Shown: positions 57,191 to 64,000 of the stretch, piece by piece
How positions within the stretch are numbered: the first letter of the stretch is position 1
How the letters are laid out: every line of letters starts with the position of its first letter
Assembly: GCF_902686445.1 (NCBI RefSeq)
Contig: NC_062229.1
Coordinates: 1,104,001-1,168,000, forward strand
DNA from: Sciurus carolinensis
Lineage: Eukaryota > Chordata > Mammalia > Rodentia > Sciuridae
DNA: 64,000 nucleotides
Direction of reading: 5' to 3'
Notes under the pieces: generated by a model
Told to the model about the DNA's origin: nothing
The model's input: only the letters and a program-made list of their open reading frames with translations
Database searches by the model: none
Position numbers and translations under genes: made by a program

Positions 57191-57514
57191 GAAACACGGA
57201 TGCGGACCAGACGAGGAAGCTGTGTGACGTGAAAGGACACAGGCTGGGGTGATGTGTCCACGAACCAAGGGACACCAGAGCTGCCCACTTCTGGACCAGG
57301 CAAGGGAAGGTCCTTCCCCAGAGCACCCTTGCACACTCCTTGATTTTGGATGTCCACACCCTGGCACTGAGAGGGAAAAAAAGTTTCTGTTGTTTCCAAG
57401 CTACCCAGTGCATGGCAATTGGTTACGGAGGCCACAGAGGACGAATACAAGACTTCACCCTCCACGTACCTGCGGAAGACTCACTTTCAGGACAGTGGCA
57501 AAAACAGGCAGGTT

Positions 57515-57840
57515 TTCTGCAGCCTTTTTCGTAACCATGAAAAAGTGGAACAAACCTAAGTGTCCATCAACGGGGGATTGCGAAAATAAACCATAATCCG
57601 CATGTGTGATGACATGCAGGAAGATTTGCAGGGACTGACAGGCAAAAATGGATGATCTAATCTAGACATCCCTCAGCAGGGGATCAAACATGCTGTGGTC
57701 CATATCTGCTGCAGAGTGCAGGGAGATTTATGTGCACCAACAGAGGAAGTCGGCGAAGACCTTGTTAACCGGATGGTGGGGAGAGAAGGACCTAACCTAA
57801 GTGTCCATCGTTTAGGGATCAGTCACGTACTCAGCGGCTT
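57515..57840 (+). mobile_element. Old L1 fragment(s)
   Basis: 'aaaaagtggaacaaacctaagtgtccatcaacgggggattgcg...aaataaacca' and again 'aacctaagtgtccatcgtttagggatc', typical of the L1 3' region. The motif occurs twice, suggesting two pieces. Confidence 0.55.
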
Positions 57841-58787
57841 GACTTGAACTTGTTGCTGTGGGATGCTAGGAGATGTTCCTGGAGGAAGACACTGACCCCG
57901 CTCTCTGGGGAGAACAGTAAGGACCACCAGCAATCCCAGACACGCAAGGCCACCCGAGACGGAATAACTGGAGGTGGAACTGAAGCCTCGAGCTGGGCAG
58001 CCAGATGGACACCTGCACAGGGACCCTGACACCAGCTCGGCCCGTCAGTGGCAGGAAGGAAGCCACCATGGGAGGAGTGGGCTTCTGGAGGAGGGGAGCC
58101 TGGGGAGGAGGGTGCCGGCGGCCGCCCGGGGTGGCCTGGGCTGCAGGGAGTGGACTCCTTCCCTCCTTCTTGGGCTGTTTTTCTAGGTCATTCTCTGCTG
58201 GGCCAGTGCCCGTGTCAGAGACCGTGTCCCAGAGAGGACTAGAGAACGGAGCGACTGACGTTCCCTCGGCACCGGCCCCTTTGCCTCTGGCGGTGTCTGA
58301 TCGGAAGCCTGCGCTGGCGCGGTGGCTGCGGCCCTGTCGTGCTCTCCTTGCCTGGGTGTGGGAGATGCAGCCCAGCAGCCTGCTCTGCAGAAGCCGGGCC
58401 TCCAGCTCTGCCCCAGGGGAAGCAGCCGGGCTCTCGGCCCTAAGGCACTGGCCCCTGGTAGTCCTTAGAATAAAATCAAAAGGCCTCCTGACAGCCACAG
58501 CGCCCTGAACCATCGTCCCGTCCCCTCCCTCTGCTGCAGCCACAGGGCCCCTCACTGAGCCTCCAACTCACCAGGTGTGGTCCTGCCCCAGGGCTTTTGC
58601 ATGTCTGTGTCTCTCCCCCAACTTCATTTTGGTCTCACCTGAAATGCCACTGCCCTGGTTACTTTCTGCCCAAGTCCCCACCCCAATCTTCCTGGAATGC
58701 CAATCAAAAACTTGCTTAATGCTGGTGTCTTCCTGGACTGTGAAGATAAAGGAAGAGGAAGAGGGAGGAGGAGGAGAAAATGATGGC

Positions 58788-60228
58788 GGTGGTGGTGGTG
58801 ATGGTGGTGATGGTTATGGTGGTGGTGGTGGTTGTGGTTGTGGTGATGGAGGAGGTGGTGGTGGTGATGGTGGTTATGGTGGTGGTGATGGTGGTGATGG
58901 TGATGATGGTGATGATGGTGATGATGGTGGTGGTGGTGGTGGTGATGGAGGTGGTGGTGGTGATGGTGGTTATGGTGATGGTGATGATGATGGTTGTGGT
59001 GGTGGTGGTGGTGATGGTGGTGGTGGTGATGGTGGTGGTTATGGTTGTGGTGATGGAGGTGGTGGTGATGATGATGATGGTGGTGATGGTGGTGATGGAG
59101 ATGGAGGTGGTGATGGTGGTGGTGGTGATGGTGGTGGTTATGGTTGTGGTGATGGTGGTGGTGGTGATGATGATGATGGTGGTGATGGTGGTGATGGAGA
59201 TGGAGGTGGTGATGGTGGTGGTGGTGATGGTGGTGGTTATGGTTGTGGTGATGGTGGTGGTGGTGGTGATGGTGGTGGTTATGGTTGTGGTGATGGTGGT
59301 GGAGGTGGTGGTGATGATGATGATGGTGATTGGTGATGGTGGTGATGGTGGTGGTGATGGAGATGGAGGTGGTGATGGTAGTGGTGGTGGTGGTGGTGGT
59401 GATGGTGGTGATGGTGGTGGTGATGATGATGGTTGTGGTGGTGGTGGTGGTGATGGTGGTGGTGGTGATGGTGGTGGTTATGGTTGTGGTGATGGAGGTG
59501 GTGGTGATGATGATGATGGTGGTGATGGTGGTGATGGAGATGGAGGTGGTGATGGTAGTGGTGGTGGTGGTGGTGGTGATGGTGGTTATGGTGATGGTGA
59601 TGATGATGGTTGTGGTGGTGGTGGTGGTGATGGTGGTGGTGGTGATGGTGGTGGTTATGGTTGTGGTGATGGAGGTGGTGGTGATGATGATGATGGTGGT
59701 GATGGTGGTGATGGAGATGGAGGTGGTGATGGTGGTGGTGGTGATGGTGGTGGTTATGGTTGTGGTGATGGTGGTGGTGGTGGTGATGGTGGTGGTTATG
59801 GTTGTGGTGATGGTGGTGGAGGTGGTGGTGATGATGATGATGGTGATTGGTGATGGTGGTGATGGTGGTGGTGATGGAGATGGAGGTGGTGATGGTAGTG
59901 GTGGTGGTGGTGGTGGTGATGGTGGTGATGGTGGTGGTGGTGGTGGTGGTGATGGAGATGGAGGTGGTGGTGGTGGTGGTGGTGATGGTGGTGGTGGTGA
60001 TGGTGGTGGTTATGGTGGTGGTGATGGTGGTGGTGGTGATGGTGGTGGTTATGGTTGTGGTGATGGTGGTGGAGGTGGTGGTGATGATGATGATGGTGAT
60101 TGGTGATGGTGGTGATGGTGGTGGTGATGGAGATGGAGGTGGTGGTGGTGGTGGTGGTGATGGTGGTGGTGGTGATGGTGGTGGTTATGGTGGTGGTGAT
60201 GGTGGTGATGGTGGTGGTGATGATGGTG
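58788..60228 (+). repeat. 1,441-base cytosine-free (GGT/GAT/TAT)n array with higher-order repeats
   Basis: Imperfect triplet repeat in frame GGT-GAT with TAT, TGT, GGA interruptions. I found no C on the plus strand from 58788 to 60228. Longer blocks recur: a 'gatgattgg'-like break at 59328, 59845 and 60098, and a 'gatgatgatggttgtgg' block at 58983, 59422 and 59599. A purine run (58745-58783) leads into it. Translations are poly-Gly/Asp, poly-Val/Met or poly-His and are not believable genes. Confidence 0.97.
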
Positions 60229-60384
60229 CTGCTTCTACAGCCTGGCTCTGCCTTGGTTGTCTCATTCCACAGGGCTCCATGGTGGAGGCCACCACCACCC
60301 CACTTACAGGTGGGCACGCTGAGGCCCAAGGCAGCTTAGGTCACCTGGCCCCCGAAGCACAGGGGTTTGTCAGTTAGTCCAGTT

Positions 60385-60600
60385 AAGAAATACTCAAGTG
60401 AGCCAGCTGGAGGTGCCCGCCTGCCACCTGAGCAGCTCCGAGGGGGAGGCCGGGGGACCGCAGGGGCACAGTAGGTTCCGGACCATCTTGGGCAACTTCC
60501 TGCCTCAAAATAAAAAGGGCTGGGCAGGCCTGCCCCGTGGCAGGGCCTGCGTTCCCTTCCCTGGGCCGGAGAAAAAGGAAAAGGAAAGACAAAGCGGGAA
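60385..60600 (+). mobile_element. SINE-like decayed copy, sense
   Basis: 'gaggtgcccgcctgccacctgagcagctccgagggggaggccgg...ggaccatcttgggcaacttcctgcctcaaaataaaaagggctgggcaggcctgccccg', a diverged B1-ID order with a purine-rich tail. Confidence 0.6.
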
Positions 60601-62439
60601 GGAAAGCGCAGCGAGGAGGAAAGGCCTGCGGGCACTGAGGCCAGGCGGCCGGGACCCGCGAGCAGCGGACAGGCTCCATCTTTCCTTCTGGGCTTGGCAG
60701 GAAAGACAGACAGGCAGTGTGGCTCTGCTGAGTGCACGGAGAGCGAGGCCAGTGTCCCCCAGGACAGATGCTGACCCGCGTCCCGCGAGGTCCAGGCCAC
60801 CCTGCCTGGCCGCCTAGGAGGCTGCTCGCCCTGGGCTGTCCTCTCCTGCCCTGGCGCGTCCTCCTCGGCTGCAGCCCCTCGGGAGGCAGCCTCCCGCGGC
60901 TGCCCTAGGACCCTTGCTCACCCTCCTCCCCGCCCCTCCCTGGCAGAGGCCAGCGGGGCTTCCTGCCACCCTGTTCCCCACGTTGGCTTTGGGGTGACTC
61001 CAGGGACATGCAAGAACGCGAGCCCCTCAGGGAGATGGTCACTCACTCTGACTGGACGGGCAGGGCTCTGGGGTGGCCCCGCGCCTGCGTCTCCCGCTCC
61101 CCCTGCCTCTTTGCTGCTGGGGCAGAACCTGGGGCTCCACCACAGGCGGTACCCAGCCTCCCGGGCAGCGGGGACGATGCTCAGCTCCGAGTGGCTCCCG
61201 CAGACCATGAGGACAAAGCCAGGGCACCGGGCAAGGACAGGGCAGGTGGGGATCGAGGCTCGAGCCACTGAGATGCCAGCATGCGGCCTCGGTCCGTTGT
61301 GCTCTGTGAGCTCGGAGGGAAGTCACACCCTCTCTGGACCTGGCCTGTGGGGCACAGGCACAGGGTCTTCTGTGTGTCCTCGAGCTTGCTGTGTGATCAC
61401 TCCTGGCCGATGTCACTGCCCTGCCCAGCAGGGCCATTCACGCCGGCGCTCCGCTCTAACCTGTCCCCACTGGCCTGCCCTGTCATTTCCCCTGTGGGGT
61501 GCTGGGAACTCAGTGCTGGATGGAAGCTTCAGAGTCGCCCCTGCTGGGCTGCCAGGGCCTCCTCGCCCCCCCCGCTCCGGCCTCCCAGGGCTGCGCTGTC
61601 CTGGGTGGAGGCGGGGACCACGGCCAGGAGCTGAGTCCCCCATTCCTGCCTCTCAGGAGGAAAGGCTGGGCGCTGGAGCAGCCTCTCTGGGCCGGTTCCC
61701 TCCCTGGAGGGCCGGGCCTCGCGGTGAGCCTGGCTGGCTTGTGCTGCAGGGTTTGAGGACGCCAGATGCATCCCTGTGTCTGCATGGAGGCCCAGGCGGA
61801 CAGCCTGTTGCTCATGGGTACCGAGCATTGGGAAGGGCGGCCGGGCAAGGGCCCCGTGGGTGAAGGCCAGCAGTGGACGGTGCGTGGACTAGGCTGCAGG
61901 AAGGGGCCTGGGCTCTTCAGTCTCTGTCCCCTCCTGCGACTCCTCTTTCCGCCCTCCCAGGATGCAAATGCCATCTGCTCACTGAGCTCCAGCCGGGGCC
62001 ACCTGTGTCCTCGTGTCCCCACCTCATGCCCACGGCACTGACTGCCCAGCTCCACCCTGAACATCGAGGCGCTGCCCTCCAGGCCAACCTGCCGGTCTGT
62101 CCCCCATCCCTGCGTGTCAGTTCAGCCTCCAAACATCCCAGACCCACCGCTTGGCTTCTCCAGCCGCCACCCGGACCCCACGGCCCCAGCCAGGCTGCTC
62201 GTGCCCGCAGCCCCTCGCTGCGTCTGGCCTGGGCGCTGCAGACCGGGCGCCCTCCCCGGGCCTGGCGGACCCCAGGCTGAGCTGTTCTCTGTGCGCCCGG
62301 GGGGCTGTGGGGTGCTGAGCAGTGGCCCCACCAGGCCACACCAGGACACCCACTGAAGAACCTCATGTCCCTGGACATGGTCCAGCATCCCCTGGGGTCA
62401 GAGCGGTCCCAGGGACAGCCCACAGTGCACAGTGCTGGC

Positions 62440-62535
62440 ACAGAGCAGGAGGAAACCCAGCAGAGACCCAGAGAGGGCCAGTGGTGTGCCCAGGCCCACA
62501 CAGCAGACGAGAGGCAGCTGCCCATCTCCACCCCC
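62440..62535 (+). mobile_element. MIR-like fragment
   Basis: 'cagcagagacccagagagggccagtggtgtgcccaggcccacacagcagacgagaggcag' resembles the MIR core. Confidence 0.5.
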
Positions 62536-64000
62536 ACACAGGCCGGCGTCCCTCCCCAGCCCTCCAGGGACACCCACTCCAGACAAGGAGTGGCCCTGGG
62601 AGAGTGAGGCTCCCCTCATCACATGCAGGGCCACCACACTGCGGTCACTCGGGGCCAGCAAGTGTCCAGGGAGTGCACTGAGATGCCCAGGCTGGGCCCT
62701 GGGCCCCTCTCTGGCCATGTGTGTGGTCAGTGCTGTGCTGCGACCTCGGCCCGTAGGCCCTGCTGTGGCCGCTCTGCCTGAGTCCCGGTCCTGGGTGACT
62801 GGCTGAGGCTGGACCCGAGCAGGGCTCCCCTGGCTTCCCAGAGGCGGGACAGGCTGGGGCCAGAGGCGCCCTACCTCCCGGATGCCGCGTCCCCGAGCCC
62901 CCGGCCTTTCCAGCGCTGGAGCGCCCCGCCCGGCGCCCGCCTGCCCACAACCGGGCGAGGCCCCTCAGGAGCTGGCTGTCTGACTGTGCCCGACAGCATG
63001 GGCCCCGGGGCCTTGGCCACCTGTAGGTGCCCTGGCAGGAAGGCACAGCTGTGTCCCCAGGGCTGTCACCTCCTAGCCCGGTACCCCGGCCGTGCGAACG
63101 GGGACCAGCCGTGGTTCAAGGCTTGAAGCTGGAGCCCAGGGCGGGTGGCTAAGAACCCTCCTGCCCGCTCCCCACCTGGCCAGATCCCTAGCAGAGCTGC
63201 CCACAGGGCCCCGCCCGGCCACCGCCTGGGCACATCCACTGCTGGGCCTCAGGGAAGGACGTGTCGGGGCCCCTGAAGAGGACTAGGTGCTCCAAGGACA
63301 CAGGCTCAACCCCACGTGCCAGGAGCCGGCCACTGAGGGAGCGGCTGGTCCTGTGCGGGCTTCCGAGGACGTTCACAGACGTGGGCTGCGTCCCTCTACC
63401 CCAGAAGGAAGCCCGCCCTGGACTCCTGCGGGCAGTGGAGCCCGTGGCGTGGCCTCCGTGTGCGTTCTCTCCAGAAGCCGGGCGGGCCCGGGCCCAGGGT
63501 CTGCTGCCCTGACTGCCCAGCTGACCCGCCTGCCAGAGTTCCGGGGCGGGGGTCTGGCGGGCGGGCATGGGTGGCTGGGTCAGGCCACGCGGCACACTGA
63601 GCCCGAAGGGAGGCGCTCCGCTGACTCCCGGGGGCCCTGGGGCGGTTCTGAGCAAGAGCGAGAGCACCCGGCTGCGCGGCGTGGGACTGCGCCCCGCTGC
63701 AGCCCAGCCCACCCGTCCTGGCCACGCTGCCCACTGCAGGGCAGGACAAGAGCTCCCGCGTCCCCAGGCCACCCCCCGCGGCCTCGGTCAGACACTAGCT
63801 CCCGGAGCCTCCGCCTCCTGGTGTGCAAAGCGGCCACCGGACGGGTGCCCTCCTCCCTGGGCTGCCTGGAGGGCCGGGCGGGCCGGGCAGGCTGGGTCGG
63901 AAGCCCATCCCGCTCCCGATGCTTCGCCCGCTGCTCCCTTCCAGCACGGAGTGGACGCTGCTGTGTGTGGGTGCCCTTCTGGGGGTGTCCTCTCTGAATT

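Larger units (their letters stand above)
55020..64000. other. Region upstream of LINGO3, no gene supported
   Basis: Old L1 and SINE pieces, a large triplet array (58788-60228) and about 3.4 kb of GC-rich sequence (60600-64000). Open frames in the GC-rich part lack recognisable domains, start context or splice continuity. A LINGO3 non-coding first exon could lie here, but I cannot place it. Confidence 0.5.

Noticed and set aside
58575..60377. Long plus-strand frames of Gly/Asp or Met/Val and a minus-strand His-rich frame
   Set aside because: They are translations of the triplet array; every frame is open because the unit is three bases and lacks stop codons.
60918..61268. 116-residue minus-strand ORF (LARCPGFVLMVCGSHSEL...)
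   Set aside because: Looks slightly protein-like, but has no known family match from memory and no clear splice partners.
63287..63997. 236-residue ORF at the window end
   Set aside because: GC-rich chance frame with no domain; cut by the window edge, so not decidable but unsupported.

Overview
The window is mammalian nuclear DNA. It carries multi-exon genes with GT-AG introns, CpG-rich promoters and AATAAA signals. Its gene content and order match the human 19p13.3 block DOT1L - PLEKHJ1 - SF3A2 - AMH - JSRP1 - OAZ1 - PEAK3 - LINGO3. The lineage is most likely a squirrel-like rodent (Sciuridae). Many short interspersed repeats have an ID-type tRNA-like core ('ggggctggggntgtggctcag...gggttcgat') or the joined B1-plus-ID form with the antisense signature 'gggattgaacccagg...ccactgagccacatccccagcc'. 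This lineage call is inferred from repeat style, not from a database match.

Layout. Positions 191-8989 (+) hold the last seven coding exons of DOT1L, followed by a long 3' UTR to about 12540. PLEKHJ1 lies tail-to-tail on the minus strand (13417-14666). It shares a CpG-rich divergent promoter region with SF3A2 (coding exons 17142-22609, +). AMH (23290-25846, +) starts only about 600 bp after the SF3A2 poly(A) signal. JSRP1 (26182-28736, -) is tail-to-tail with AMH. A repeat-rich 9-10 kb gap follows, with several SINEs, old L1 fragments, one younger 5'-truncated L1 (33194-34714) and a diverged ~70-bp tandem array. OAZ1 (39131-42507, +) has a TATA promoter and needs a programmed +1 frameshift. 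PEAK3 (44773-47752, -) and the single-exon LINGO3 (53225-55003, -) come next. The last 9 kb has no gene I can support. It contains a 1,441-base array of GGT/GAT-type triplets with no cytosine on the plus strand.

The genes do not form one pathway. They are a histone H3K79 methyltransferase, a PH-domain protein, a U2 snRNP splicing factor, a TGF-beta family hormone, a muscle junctional sarcoplasmic reticulum protein, a polyamine regulator, a pseudokinase scaffold and a neuronal LRR-Ig membrane protein. I rebuilt every coding exon chain by hand from splice sites and reading phase; all eight close in frame, OAZ1 only through its known frameshift. I found no evidence of an undescribed gene system. 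The most notable non-genic signals are the cytosine-free array, the L1 copy with a probable 3' transduction, and the ~70-bp array upstream of OAZ1.
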